NCBI GenBank assembly: GCA_038363925.1
Contig: JAQQWL010000011.1
Span: 6,572,001 to 6,636,000, forward strand
Length of the DNA: 64,000 nt
Direction of reading: 5' to 3'
From: Apiospora phragmitis
Taxonomy: Eukaryota > Ascomycota > Sordariomycetes > Amphisphaeriales > Apiosporaceae
In this document: one piece after another, positions 1-12,532 of the stretch
How the letters are laid out: each line of letters starts with the position of its first letter
Numbering within the stretch: the first letter of the stretch is position 1
Position numbers and translations under genes: made by a program
The notes under the pieces: generated by a model
Seen by the model: the letters and a program-made list of their open reading frames with translations, nothing else
Told to the model about the DNA's origin: nothing
The model's database searches: none

Positions 1-1006
1 TGACGTCGCATAAATCTCTCTCCCGCGCATTCCGCTTCCTCTTCTTCTTGGACGGATCGTCCGACTTCGGCGTCCCAGGCGGCCGTCCTTTCATGCGACA
101 ATCCCAGTAATGCGATATGAAGGGCTTGCGCTTATACTTTTGGGTCGACCGATGGGAATAAACATTATCAATGTGGGGGAAATATGTCTCGAATTCATCA
201 TTGGTCAAAATGATCATATCATCCACATGAAACAGCTTCTCCCGCCACATTTCGAGATTTGGCGGATCGGGAATGATCCTATTGACCAGCTGACCGTGAG
301 GTCGATTCTCTAGGTTCTTGGGGGGTTGCGATGAGGACGAAGCCATCCCTGGCCCCAGATAATCCTCCTCTTGCTGTAGTTGAGCGATAAGACCCGGGGT
401 CAAGATATTGAAGGGACCCTGGCTAACGTGGATGCCATGGTTCGCTGGCTGGGGGTGACTTGAAGGCGGCATTGGCGGCGGCGGCGGCGGCGGCGGAGGA
501 GGAGGGGCACCAACCGTAACGGGCACGGGAGAGGCACTCAACGCATGGTGATGCTGCTGGTGAAGTTGCTGCGCAGGAGGTGGCGGGGGTTGCTGCTGTT
601 GAGGGCCATGTTGGAGGATAGGCACAGTAGTAGCTGTCTGTAGGCGCTGGAGATGCGCATGGGAGTGTGCATGGTCGAGATAGAAGGATGGGTCGGGCCC
701 GTCGAGTACAAGGCCTATATCGGTATTCGATGATAGAGTCGGTAGGGAAAAGTGCGGCGGCGGTGGCGGCTCGTTGGGCGGTGGCGGGGGTGGAGAAGAG
801 GCATGATGCTGGTGATGGTGGTGGTGGTGGTGAGCGAGGTGCGCATGTTGGTGCTGCATGGGCGGCCCATGGTACTGTTGTTGTTGTTGCTGCTGCTGCT
901 GTTGGTGATGATGGTGCGATTCGAGATCAGGCAGTCCATGATGGAGCGTATGGGCGACAAGAGGGTGCGGGGTTGCGAAAGTGGTTGACGAAGGGTCCAT
1001 GTCCAT
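1..1006 (-). CDS. Low-complexity, probably nuclear protein of unknown function (3' end cut by window edge)
   Basis: An open frame runs from an ATG at 1006 on the minus strand through 335 codons to the window edge with no stop, so the C-terminus lies outside. The frame has a TGA four codons upstream of this ATG, which fixes the start. The first 180 residues are low complexity: His/Gln runs near residues 15-55, several Pro tracts and a Pro run near residue 175. A better-ordered part follows from about residue 210, with a Trp/Phe-rich acidic patch. The last 45 visible residues are basic, with KRKPFISHYWDCR, then GRPPGTPK (AT-hook-like) and KKKRKR (a likely nuclear localisation signal). The ordered end looks like a conserved domain that starts before the cut. 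I do not recognise the family; a chromatin or transcription role is inference only. No intron is needed in the visible part. Confidence 0.75.
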   Translation of the reverse strand, partial: MDMDPSSTTFATPHPLVAHTLHHGLPDLESHHHHQQQQQQQQQQYHGPPMQHQHAHLAHHHHHHHQHHASSPPPPPPNEPPPPPHFSLPTLSSNTDIGLVLDGPDPSFYLDHAHSHAHLQRLQTATTVPILQHGPQQQQPPPPPAQQLHQQHHHALSASPVPVTVGAPPPPPPPPPPPMPPSSHPQPANHGIHVSQGPFNILTPGLIAQLQQEEDYLGPGMASSSSQPPKNLENRPHGQLVNRIIPDPPNLEMWREKLFHVDDMIILTNDEFETYFPHIDNVYSHRSTQKYKRKPFISHYWDCRMKGRPPGTPKSDDPSKKKRKRNARERDLCDV

Positions 1007-2305
1007 ATTGCGAGTTCAAGAGACGACTGTTGCACTGGTCCTACTGCTAATTGCCGCTTCTTACACCATCTCGCAGCGGAGGGCGAGCTGTCGACACCAG
1101 TCCATTCTTCCTTGACTATGTAGCAGTAGTTTGGCCTTGTTTGTTTGTTGTTTTGCCGGGACTATAAGCAGAAATAACGGATAGATGGATGGGTATAGTG
1201 TTGGGTACCTAACCGCAAAGATATGATAAGAAGCTTCAAATTATAGATTGGATATTAAGAGGTACGTAAAGTAGGTAGCTAGGAGAGAAGGTAGACACTG
1301 GCCCAACGATGCCTGTATGAAGACACAGATCCGGAGAAAGACTCGAAAAGACGCTTGTTGTGAGAATAACAGATGCGACTCTGCTGCTATCGCGAAAAAG
1401 AAATGGCCCCGCGTGAGGCGTAAGGCATGTGGTGTAGTACGGTACAGTAGGGTACAGAGGATGTAGGTAGGTACAGAGCCGACGGTGGTGGGTGGCCAGT
1501 AAAGAATGTACACATTGAGGAATCCAATCCGAAAGCGCACTTGCATTTGGGCGCCGATCCCTGCAAGGGTTTCTGAGGCAAGACAAGTCTAACCTAAGGT
1601 TGAGTCTTCAATTGACATGTCGTAGGGTTAGCGGCAAGGGAGAGAGGCCCGGGGGAGGGGTCGATCAGTTATCGATAGAAGCCCAGGAGCCCAGGAGCCA
1701 GGACGCTCCCGCTCGCAAGGTCGCTAGCGAATCATACAGCCCTGTCCCCGGCTGGGCACTCCAGTCCGACCGAGCCAGCCTGAACCTAAAACCCTGAAGA
1801 TCTCGGTTGACCCCCACGGCGTGCCATCCATGTCTCAGCCGTAACATGGCAGGTAGTGTAGGGGTACGTCGTCCGCCTCCCACACGACCGACATGAACAG
1901 CTGCAAGATAGAGTAGGTAAGTAGGTGCACGAGCGCATTGCATGTACGACATCTCATCTCTGACCTAGCGTGGGTATCACTCGATTGTATTTCATGGCTT
2001 ATTTCCATGCCAGCCGGTATATCGTAATGGTAGACAGTGAGGGCATCCGTCCGCTCTTGTACCTTCCGGTGACCCATGATGCATAGTACCTTACAGACAG
2101 CAAGCCCGGTATCTGTCCACTGCCAATTCCGTGAGCTCAGCTCTCAATCCCGTGAAACTCCAGTCGCTATGCCCAGGTCATAACAAAACTCTCGTCTACC
2201 GCCAGAGCAACGAGAGATTCTGCGCCGTACACCAAACCCAAACCTCAATAACCAGCAAGGAATCGTTCAAGGACTAGATAAGTATTAATGTGCATGACTG
2301 CTTCC
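1007..2305. other. Intergenic spacer, no gene seen
   Basis: About 1.3 kb between the start of the low-complexity gene and the stop of the Zn2Cys6 gene, both on the minus strand. It should hold the promoter and 5' leader of the former and the 3' end of the latter. Short frames on both strands show no family signature or splice continuity. GTAGGTA/TACCTA-type repeats occur near 1465 and 1915. No other structure is seen. Confidence 0.6.
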
Positions 2306-5300
2306 CTACACCCCGCTATCCCATTCCAAGTCCATAGCATCCATTGGTGGCATATTCATAAGATTCCGGAGGACACCTTCTGCCACAGGTGTCATCCCTG
2401 ACTGATCTTGTGTTTGGCCCCAGTCATTTGGCATCGTAAAGTCGTTCCCCGTCATCTCCGGTATGATAAAACCGCGGCCCGGTGTCATCCCTGAATCGGC
2501 TCCTGTTAAACCAAACCCGTTTGAAGTTGTGAAGAACGACGTAGCCGCAGCGTCTATATCGGACTGCATCCCCATCGGTTCCTGTGGGCTAGCCTCAAAA
2601 GAGGTTCTACCAGAGCCCGTCACACGCGCTGAGCCACTGTTGGGTTGCTCGGAGGCGCCACTTGAGTTGGGCGTCGGCCGGCTTGACAAGCTTTCTGGGT
2701 GAGGTGAGATCGACAGCTCATGTGAGCTGGTTTCCTGACTCTCAACAAACCCATTCGTGTTCAAAGAATTGCTGCCCATGGAATATGCATGCAGAGGCAT
2801 CCCCGGTAATGCTATATTTTCATTGTTGTGCCTTCCTGTGCTCGAATCCCGTGTCGGCATGGAGTCCCAGGGTAACATGTCGTAACCAACGCTTGTTCCC
2901 CCGCCTGCTGCTGTGTTCTGGCCCTCTGGCTCAACGACTTCCGGTCGACGAGCAGAACTCCCAGAATCACCTCCGGCGCCAGGAAAGGCGGGGTCGGCGT
3001 TGTATTTGTTCGTTTTCATCCCAGCTTTCTCAAATTGCTGGTTTAGCCTTGCATGATCCTCCAATTTGGCCTTCACCTGAGATGTCATGGGCTAAGTCGA
3101 GTCAGTTAATAGTTCGCAGGAGCCACAGTGTCTTCTCACATACCGACTCACTAGCCCGGGGAAAGGCGGCTCTTAGCATTGGTATCCTCGCACCAAGTGC
3201 TTCCAGATCTACGTCAAGCTGAACAAGGAATGACTCGGTCAAAGGGTTCTTGCGCTTGAGTGCATTCATAGCTGCCAGGAGAAATCGTAACGAGTCCGCT
3301 ACCTGGCTATCGTCTGGCCGGCTCTTTAGATACTGTACAAATACACGGGCGGCAACATATAAGCAAAACGAGAGAAAGGGGTTCATCTGTGAAGCCGCTA
3401 TTAGTAAAGACCAATCGCAGTTGTTGCACTGTCCGCTGAACCACTTACCACAGAAAGGTCCATGTGGGAGACCATCCTCATAATGCTTGCAATTTCGTTT
3501 GCGGCGGTGATACACCGCATCTTGCTTTCAGTGCTTATCGATGACGACAGTTTGTATTTGTCGGCTTTAAAAATAGCTGCTTGGTGCAGACAGATTGTCG
3601 AAGTGTGAATATTCATGTTGGTGAAGATGACATTGGGATTGCTAAGCCCTGTTGGAAGTTTTAGCGAATTAGGAAGGCACAAGGACGTATTCAGGAGGAT
3701 ATTGTCCATGTTCCTATGGCGTTTCCAGAATTCGCCATTGTGGTCGTGTTCGCGATCGTTGGCATCAGGCCGGTGTAGATGGACCAAGTTCCGACCAAAG
3801 AGACAGGCCATAAGCACAACACTGGAAAACGGCTGGAGCTTTGCAGCGCCCGTCGGCGTCATGGATTCAGATAGCGTTGAGGTCTTTTCAGGACGGCTCA
3901 TCTCGAATGCTTCCTCCGAAGCAGGGAGGTCTGTCATGATGTCCCTTTCGTCGAAGGTCATGGGCCATCCAGTACCGATGCTGGCATAACGATCTTGGCA
4001 GAAGGCCATCCAGAATGTTCTTCGCCTCTCCTCTCTTTCGGTCCAGTCTCGAGGCGGTGGCAGACACTGTTTGACATCTAAGCCCGAGCCATCTAATCGA
4101 TGTAGTCCGATCCTAGGAGGGTATTAGCTCCAATGCCAGTTGATCTTAGGGGAGGGCTAGATACGCACATCTGACTTAGACGCGCTGCAGAACCGGTGCT
4201 CATCCAAGCCCGGGGGAAGTACATCATCTTGAACTCGTATGAAGCAAGTAAGATGTGGGTTTGCGCATGTGCGACTGAGATCATGTGTTCCCCATAGCCT
4301 TTGATGTAGTCGGCTTCGACGTATTTTCGAGCTCTTTGATAGAACAAGTCCATCATACCTGCATACTTCTCGGCCACGGAACAAGCCAAAGTCCACATTG
4401 CGTATCGTAGCGCAACAGGGGGACGCTGGCTCGGAGCTCTGGCTTAAGATTAGCTCTCCCTCCTCGTAGACAACTACAGCTGTCACTGGAAATCCACGAG
4501 GACACTCACAAGTTCATCGCCGCCAGATATCTAAACTTATGCATCATTGGCAAAGATGGATGGACTTTTTCGAAGTAAATTTGATGCCTGGGAAACCATG
4601 GAAGTCAGAAGGGATCGAAACTCAGTCAAACTGCATCGCAATATACTTACAGCTCATCTATGGTTTCTTGCGGCGGAAGAGGTTCCTCTAAGCCGAGACC
4701 AATCATTTCCCACGTAAAACTCGGATCTAGGTTCATCCCCATGGGCATGGCAGTATTGAAGTTGAAGTCGTCGCCAGCCCCGGGCTGCGGCGAGTCGCCG
4801 TTGAAATGCCACCGGTCCATATCATTGTCACTAGCAATCGCAATGGCTGGGTTTGTTATATTGAGATTTGCCGTGGTAGCAGGAGGCTTCTTTCGGGGCT
4901 CGACGGGGTTAGAGGAGGATTTAGAAGACTCCTTGGGCGCAGTGGTGGCGTTATTGGGACTGGTCGAGGATGATTCAGGCGTGTGCAACATCGATTCGAC
5001 CAGTTCTATACTCGCAGTAGTACATGGTTAACATGCTATCCGCCAAAGAACGACAGCATTGAGGAGCGGGCGTTGCTCACTTAATCGCTCTTCCAAAGCT
5101 TTCACGTAACCTCTCTTTGGGCCACTCTTCCTCCGCACTTCATCATAGGCGCATGTATGTCCCAAACGTGTACAGGTGCTACAGCTCGGCTTGACCCCGT
5201 CGCATTTCAGTTTGCGTTTGCGGCATATCATGCAGGCAAGTCTTTTCGGCTTGGGGACACTCGAGTTGGTTGTTGTTGCACCCACCGGTTGGGCAGCGTT

Positions 5301-5402
5301 ATCACCGTTGCCTTCCGTGACGGGGCTCTGATCACTTCCGTTCCCTTCTTCGTCCCTCGATGCCGACCGACCAAGCGAGTCGCTCGGCACGGATGAAGCC
5401 AT
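2306..5402 (-). CDS. Zn(II)2Cys6 fungal-specific transcription factor, 7 exons, 900 aa
   Basis: Exons are 5402-5081, 5005-4651, 4587-4510, 4438-4169, 4112-3449, 3386-3144 and 3076-2306. All six introns (56-75 bases) are GT-AG and the phases join into one 900-residue frame. The zinc cluster is C57-x2-C60-x6-C67-x6-C74-x2-C77-x6-C84, followed by a basic RRKSGPKRGYVKALE linker into a short coiled coil, the usual DNA-binding and dimerising layout. The fungal-specific regulatory domain follows in exons 3-5 (IYFEKVHPSLPMMHK, RPPVALRYAMWTLA, RRRTFWMAFCQDRYAS). The C-terminal 250 residues are Ser/Pro/Asn/Gly-rich and acidic, as in activation regions. The protein should act in the nucleus on CGG-containing sites. 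The linker and middle region resemble regulators of carbohydrate or lipid use, but I cannot name an orthologue and its targets are unknown. Confidence 0.9.
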
Positions 5403-7088
5403 AGCCACTATCTTCGGCAACTTCCCGGTACGTGAGCGTCGCGTGTCCGAAGTGCGACGGATAGCCGTCGAGTTGATTGGTAGCTACGTGAGAGCTGACA
5501 AATGTTTCGTCGCCAGCGTCTTTGTCCGCCTTCAATCGAGTGCTAGGTCCGAATTCACTTGGTTATCTTGGAGGCAACGCAGGGCCCTGGATTCTGGGAA
5601 ACGCTTTTGCAATATCGAGTAATGGACTCAGTGTCCTTCGCTAAAAGACAGTCGTTAATACGTCAGGAAGAACGTGTTGCTGTTCTTCCGAAACTGACTG
5701 ACTGTTATCGTTGAAGGCACAGTAAGACGCAGGGGCATTAGCGTGAGATAGCAGACCCAGTTAGTTGGTACCTATGTAGTAGACGGGGTCCAGAACGGGG
5801 CACTTAGGGGAGACAGGCATGTGTAGTAGCGGGGACTTGGGGTGACAATCAAATAGTAGGGCTGAAGCTGGCTGAAGCTGCTTGGCCCATACCTAGGCAG
5901 TAGGCAGTCGAGAGCTACACGTATGTATGTAGGTGGAATTCGATTTCAGACTCCCAGCGCAGGGAGCAAGACAGAAGCTACATAAGTCTGATACCACTTA
6001 CTGACAATTTCATGTGCCTGCTAGGCAGCATTAGAGTCGTCATGGATGTACAAATTCCGATGAGCTGAAGACTACAGCAGATGTAGCCAGGGAGGGTAAC
6101 ATAACATGTATGTATGCAGGTGTGATGTTGATGCAGAGCGAGCCCACGAAGGACGTGGCACCCCCGTCACAACACCACCAATTCCCATGACATTCTCAAT
6201 TGGACCGCAAATGTACTGCTACTAGCAATAGAAATGATCAACGGGCAGAGAAAAAATCCTCCTTTAGAGATATAGAGAGGGTGTATCTACTACATGTCCT
6301 TCATATTACCCATATACTATACGAGTCAAGCTACTAGGTTAGTAACAGATTAGAAGTATACTGACTAATACCTCCAGCTACTTTAAGTACGTAGCCACCC
6401 GTCCCGCCCCGCCCCAACTATTGACTATTATCTCAGGGAACCTGAAGAAGCAATTGCTGGTCAGTGGGAGTATCTGCCCTCGTCGGCTCCCCTTAAATGT
6501 ACTTGCAGACATTCCTCTAACGAGAGTCATTGACTGCTGAATGTGCTTGGGCTTCCAGGTGACCGTGGCCTGTCGTTATCTCAGAAGCTAACCTAAGTAC
6601 TCGCGCACTTCGAGACGTCACATAAGGCTCGTAAGTCGGGCTGAAATTGCGCCGTGCTGACAGCCATCACTTTTCCCCCCTTATTAGTGTCGCAGCTATG
6701 GTATTACGTTTCCTTCCCATCCTGGCCTGCTTCTTTCAGTAGCCATGTCTATAGTTTGATATGGTCTATTGTCCAGCACTTCTTTATAGAGTTCTTCCCT
6801 TTCTTCAATAATAAGTACAGTGGCCAGACATCCAGGATGCCAAATTTCCTTCACTTAGGTGCTGCCACTCTCCAGAATACGTTCGACATTGGCGTTGTTC
6901 GTCGTCACAAAAGCGCTTGCACCATTATGCATGTTGGGAGTTATAATAAAGCTCTGATGGAATCAGCATTGAGATAGTAGTGGACTCAGCCACCAGGGGC
7001 ATAGTACTGGAATTGCATCTGCCTACCTAGCAGTTCAGATAGGTATTACAGATATGGAATGAATTTGGTACCGAGGCAAACGCATAGT
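5403..7088. other. Intergenic spacer, no gene seen
   Basis: About 1.7 kb between the start of the zinc-cluster gene and the stop of the THOC3 gene. It probably contains the regulator's promoter and long leader. A/T-rich stretches and scattered TACCTA/TAGGTA motifs are present. No coding stretch with plausible splice sites, RNA gene or inverted repeat was found. Confidence 0.55.
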
Positions 7089-8447
7089 TTATTTTGCCCC
7101 TGCACTGATGATGCGAAGGATCCCGAGGTCGCTGTAGGCGAGAGCATACCTATTCGGGGCCCATGCGACGACTGGACACGGCGATGCAGTCTTGAATGTG
7201 AACAAGTGCTCTCCTGTCTCGACATATGTGAACTCAAGCCCGTTGCCTTCATCACTTCCACCAACAATGTAGTTGCCGTCAAAGGAGAAGCCTAATTCTG
7301 TGGTGAGTACTAAAAAGATTGACGGGGAAATATACGACCAAAACAAGAAACTCACTGATTGTTCGAACAGGACCAACCATCTTAGGGATGGTCCTTTCGC
7401 AATTCCACTCAGCCGTGTCCCATAGGGAGATCAACGAATCTGTCCCTCCTGTCGCCAAACATCTGTTGTAAGGGTGCAACTCGGCCGAGATGCACGAGGA
7501 TGTATGCCCGCTCAGCATGAATTCTGCCTCTTCCTCAGGCTTGTAGTCGTAGCGGAATGCTGGCTCGAAACTTGGGAAATCCAGGATTCGAATGCGGCCT
7601 TCGCCAGTGGTAGCGTATATCCTCTTTCCGCCCCAGCAGAACACCACCTGGTTCGTCGGTATATCCTGCTGGTGAGAAGAAATGGGTATGCTTTTTGTTG
7701 GCGAGAGTACGAACAGGTTGTCTGCCTGATGAGGGTTGTTAGCACGGCATGACCTGACGCTGCTGGAGGCGGGTTCGCATTACCTTGTTGCCCACAATAA
7801 GGTGTTCACCGTCAGGCGCCCATGCCAAAGTGAAGGCCTCACCGAGCCCCTTGACTTCATTTACGAGGGCCTTGGTCTTGACATCCCAGAATTTGACCGT
7901 ACCATCAATGCTGACGCTGCAGAGTTCAAGCTCCTTGACAGGGTTAAATGCCACCTTCTCGATTGAGGCAGTATGGCCTTTGAGCTCAGTTGACTGGCGG
8001 ACATTGGGTTTGTCAACATTCCCTAACGTTTAATGCCACATTAGCCGATACAGTCGCTAATAAACCAACAGGAAACCCCTCGGCGTGCTCGTTGTTTCTC
8101 ATGTGTAGGATACCCGGGGAACATAACGATAAATCGTCAACAAACGATCCCATTTTCACGACACTGGAAACGTACAAACCCGAAGAGTCTTATCCGCACA
8201 TCCTGTCGCGACCCAAGTACCTAGAGGATTCCATGCTATGGAACGTAAGCTATAGACAGGTCAGTCAGCATAAAGACTTGGCATCTGCCCACAGGGGGCG
8301 GGTGAGTTTTAGTTTTCCGGTTGCAATAACGTACTTGTGAACGCCTCTGGCCGCATTGGTATCGTTGTAGGTTGTGGGTTTCAAATTCGGAAAGACCGAC
8401 TTGAACTTCTCCGGCGGAACGGATACCTTGGGTTGTATGCGTGCCAT
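7089..8447 (-). CDS. TEX1: THO complex WD40 subunit (Tex1/THOC3), 334 aa
   Basis: Five exons: 8447-8335, 8249-8176, 8022-7784, 7725-7356 and 7297-7089. They join in phase to 334 codons, close to the 351 residues of human THOC3. The protein is a single seven-bladed WD40 propeller: LRSIAWNPLGTWVATGCADKTLRVWN, then a GHTASIEKVAFNP blade, FTLAWAPDGEHLIVGN, an ATTGEGRIRILD blade, GHTSSCISAELHPYNR with ATGGTDSLISLWD, and FSFDGNYIVGG at the end. This order and spacing match Tex1/THOC3, a subunit of the THO/TREX complex that couples transcription to mRNA export in the nucleus. The ATG at 8447 is the first Met of the propeller-proximal N-terminus. The gene is divergent from RIC1, with 664 bases between the start codons. 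Donor GTACGT is used twice. Confidence 0.88.
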
Positions 8448-9111
8448 CTTGGCCAATGTCAAGTGTGTGAGAGCCCGGTGAAGTTTACAATTTGGAAGTT
8501 CTGCGGTGTGCACGCGACTTGAAGGTATGGGGGTTTACTGCCACTACCAGAGCATCGCCTTTAGAAGGACGTTTGAAAAACCCGAGACGCTGGCGAATTG
8601 AATCAATATCCCCTTCTTACGAGGAGTTGGCTGTCTTTCTTGTTCGATGATTCTAATTTCTGAAAGCATCAATCGCATCTGATGCAATCTGCTACGTAAA
8701 TACATACATACCTAAGGTAATGAATGACCTGGCATAAATCACAAGCTGAAGCGTGGGCGCAAAGGCGGGACAGGGCTGTGCTCTATTCAATTACCAGGTA
8801 TGGATATTACTTTACCCAGAAGAGTAGATCAGGTACAGCTAGCTGTGTATCCGTTGATCCCCGTCCACCTGCAAGCTGGAGCTGATGGACGGGGGCGTGC
8901 GGTGCATGTGCAGCAGCGCAACGTCAACTCCAAGCCCACAAGCAGTCAACCTCGACTCTGCCTATGTCGCTGTGTGCCATGCTGATATCACTACAACACA
9001 ATTGGAATGTACTAGTGAGCTGAAGTACACCGAATTTCTGCTTCCTACCTCCACGATCATCTGGTTGGCATGCGGCAACGCTGATGTGGCCCCAATTGGC
9101 TTTCAGAAGCC
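8448..9111. promoter_or_regulatory. Divergent THOC3/RIC1 promoter region
   Basis: These 664 bases separate two start codons facing away from each other, so both promoters and 5' leaders must be here. CCTAAGGTAAT near 8711 is one of the TACCTA-like motifs seen in many spacers of this window. No TATA box is clear at either side, and no further gene is visible. Confidence 0.5.
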
Positions 9112-12100
9112 ATGTACTGGCCCATAGGAACGCCTCGGATCTATGCAACAAGCACCAACCCAGCTCCAGCGCAATCAAACGTTCTCCTCTCCCACGATGG
9201 CCTCGACCCGAACGTCAACGCAGATAGCCGTTCCCTCCTGAGTGTAGACTCCGTTCTATCTAAGCCCACCGACGATGGAAGCCAAAGCGACGCCGCCTAC
9301 GATGCACCTGCTGCTTTGAACCCGCCCCCGACTCCCTTCACCCCTAGAACGCCTGCTGTTAACTCGGTCGAGCACGACGTATTCCATGATGCTACGGCCC
9401 ATCACTCCCAGGACCCCTCTCTGTCCATCCCATCGGACGAGCCGGTGCTTGCGTTGAGGGTGTCCAGGACTGGTCATCTATTCGCCGTCTTAACCGAAAC
9501 TACTATAACAATATGGCAGACCAAGGTAGGCACTGGCTCTTGAGAAAACAAAAACAAACCAAAATCTACGCTTCGTCAGACTGACCCGCTCTGCTTCAGC
9601 CAACTGTTATTCTTGCTGTCGTTGTTCGGTCCGAGGCCTCTCTGAGGTCCTATGGTACCAATGTGACCATCTTATTGCGCCCCGACTCGGCCATCTTTGT
9701 CGTACGCACCAGTTCCGACTTTCTCATCACGTACTCCCTGGCAACTGATACCGAGTCCCGCATCTTGAAACCGCATTTCGCCGACCATACCAATATCGTC
9801 AGGCGGCGCCAAAGCCACTTTGGAGGGCCTGGCAACTCCGCCCCTGACCAGATCTTTTTGGGACCCGGCGAAGGAGCAGGCGTTCGTGATATGAGTGTGC
9901 GTTTTAGGAGAGTCATCAAAGTGGATGCTGGCATTGAGTGCGCACTGGCTCTCGATGATGAGCTGGTGGTCGCGACGAGAAAACCTGCAGCTGTTCAGTG
10001 TATACGTTGGACCCCAGACAAGACAGGAAATCAAACTAGCACCGAGATTCTGAGTCGTATGAATTGGGTCGAGAAGAAGACATCTATCAAGGAGATGACG
10101 TATGATCGGCCCATGAATCTCTCGACATGGGTAACCAGTGATGGAATAGCCTATGCCGTGCAACGAATTTCAGCGGCGCAGGCTTCTCAGTCAAAAGACA
10201 ATGGCGAGGTGGATCCAAAGAAACTGTTCAGGGGCTATTGCTTCCATACGCCACAGGGGGAGGCCGATGGGGCCGTCAGGGCCATAATCAACGCAAGGTT
10301 CTCGCTTATTGCCGTCGGGTGTGCCGATGGGAGCATCTGCGTCTATTCGGTAAGAGATTATGCAGGCAACATACCAGCTTCTCACGTCCACAGGAACCCC
10401 GTAACGACCAGAACATCAGGTAGCTTAACAGTCTTAAGCTATAGCCCAGACGGATACTGCCTTTTTGCGGGCTACGAAAATGGCTGGGCATGCTGGAGTG
10501 TGTTCGGAAAACCCACCAGCCAGAGTTTCGGTGCCAATCCTTCCGTGACATCCGCCAACAATGAAGAGTGGCTGAACGGAGTCAACGACGCCTCATGGAT
10601 CGGTGGTGCGTGTGAAATGCTTCTGGTCAGCCGACGAAGCGAATCTATATGGCTGCTGGAGATGGCCAGAAGCGCAGTAACCGGCTGCTATAGCCCTCCC
10701 AACTTGTTCCGGACTGTTCTGCAGACGTCTTCTAGCGTTATGGTTTACAGGGGCTACGATCTCCCGGATCTGACTAGCATATCTGCGGAGCCGTTTCTAT
10801 GGCACACGGCTCGAATGCCCGAAAACTATCTGCTAAACCAGTGGCCCATCAAGTGCACAGTGGTCTCATCTGATGGTCGATATGTAGCTGTGGCAGGTCG
10901 GCGTGGTCTTGCACACTATAGCATCAACAGCGGCAGGTGGAAAACCTTTTCCAATGAGGCAGCGGAGAACGAGTTCCAGGTGAGGGGCGGTATGTGCTGG
11001 TATCAACACATCCTTGTTGCCGCCGTCGAGGCCAGCAATCGGTCGTACGAGCTGCGCCTTTATTCAAGAGAGGCAGCACTGGAAAGCTCCACTGTCATGT
11101 TCACGCAGCAGATGCCGGCTCCCATCGTCCTGATTACCCCTTCGGGCGAAGACTCTCTTTTGGTTTACACCTATGACAACCAACTTTATCACTTTGTGTT
11201 CGCCCCTGTAGGCGGCGCAGTCCGCCCAATACAAGTCGGCCAGATTGCCTTCCACGGAATCGTCAGGTCTCCGGCCAGAGTCCGTGGTCTCAGTTGGATC
11301 TTGCCCGAGAACCAGCTCTTGGACGGGGATCCTTCGCAGGACGTCTCCGTGGCGTCGGTAGTATTTCTAGTCGATGGCAAGCTTGTGCTGCTCCAGCCGT
11401 CACTCAACGACGAGGGTCATCTCAAATATGACATGCGTGTGATATCGCAAAGCGTTGAGTACTACATCAGCATGAAAGATCAGGCAGCCGTTCATCTATG
11501 GAACCATTCAAGTACACACTTCCCTACGGAGGTAGAAGACGGCGGTCTTCGCAACTCGTTATGGGTGTTCGAAGGCAATGAGCTGAAGGTTTGGCCAGAG
11601 GTTCAGGAAGTTTTGCGGGCGGCCACAGATGCGACACGGGAGCTCCCGCCGACGGTGTCGATGCCGATGGATTTCTATCCGCTATCTACCTTGTTCTCGA
11701 AGGGTATTGTACTCGGGGTTGAGCCTGATCTGGTGCAAAGGAGAGACGTGAACTTCTCGTACTTCCGCTTCTCCATCCGGGTAAGTCGCGTGACCACCGC
11801 CCAATCTGGCAGTATTGCTGACAAATGCAGACGCACCTCTTCCTTCCCGAGATACTGGGCTTCCAACTCGCAGGCAAGAACTTGACAGCAGCTCTCAAGC
11901 TGGCACGGGCTTACCAGGATTTGGAATATTTTGCCCACGCGCTCGAGATTCTGCTTCATCATGTGCTCGACGAGGAGGTGGACTCGTCACCCGCGCCCGA
12001 TGCAGCCGTGTTGCCGCGGGTCCTCTCGTTACTCTCGCATTTCCGACAATATCATGACATTGTGGTCCAATGCACACGCAAGACGGAGGTACGGTCGTGG

Positions 12101-12532
12101 CGGACGCTGTTCGCGTACCTGCCGCCGCCTCAAGAGTTATTCGAGGAGTCACTGCAGCAAGGGTCGCTCAAGACGGCCGGTGGTTACTTGCTGATTTTAC
12201 ACACTTTTGACGAGCTGGCAACGGCGTCGGAGCAGTCGGTGCGGTTGTTCTCGCGGGCGATCCGGGAAGAGGACTGGGAGCTCTGCAAGGAGCTAGCACG
12301 CTTCCTCGCCGCCTTGGACGAAAGCGGAGAGACGCTGCGGGAGGCGATGAATCTGGTGAACATGAGAGTCAAGGGGGACAGCGAGGACGTGGATATCTTG
12401 ACCAGACTAGAGGTGCCCACACCGCGAATCAACAACGGCAACGGAAGCTCTAGACGGGACTCGGGGTCTGACGTTCAGTCGACGACGAGTGGTGCGAGTG
12501 GAAGTAGTCTAGGGACAGCGAGTAATTCGTAA
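9112..12532 (+). CDS. RIC1: Ric1, subunit of the Ric1-Rgp1 GEF for Ypt6/Rab6, 1098 aa
   Basis: Exons are 9112-9525, 9600-11780 and 11831-12532, joined in phase to 1098 residues. The N-terminus MYWPIGTPRIYA and the following WD40-like region (residues about 100-600, with VLALRVSRTGHLFAVLT and SYSPDGYCLFAGYENGWACWSV) are typical of Ric1. The C-terminal RIC1 domain spans the last intron: FRFSIRTHLFLPEILG then LEYFAHALEILLHHVLDEE. In yeast and human, Ric1 binds Rgp1 to activate the Golgi Rab Ypt6/Rab6 for retrograde transport from endosomes to Golgi, so a peripheral Golgi membrane location is expected. A fungal-specific Pro/Ser insertion at residues 50-110 is low complexity. The tail after residue 1040 is Ser/Gly-rich and probably disordered. 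Rgp1 is not in this window. Confidence 0.92.
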
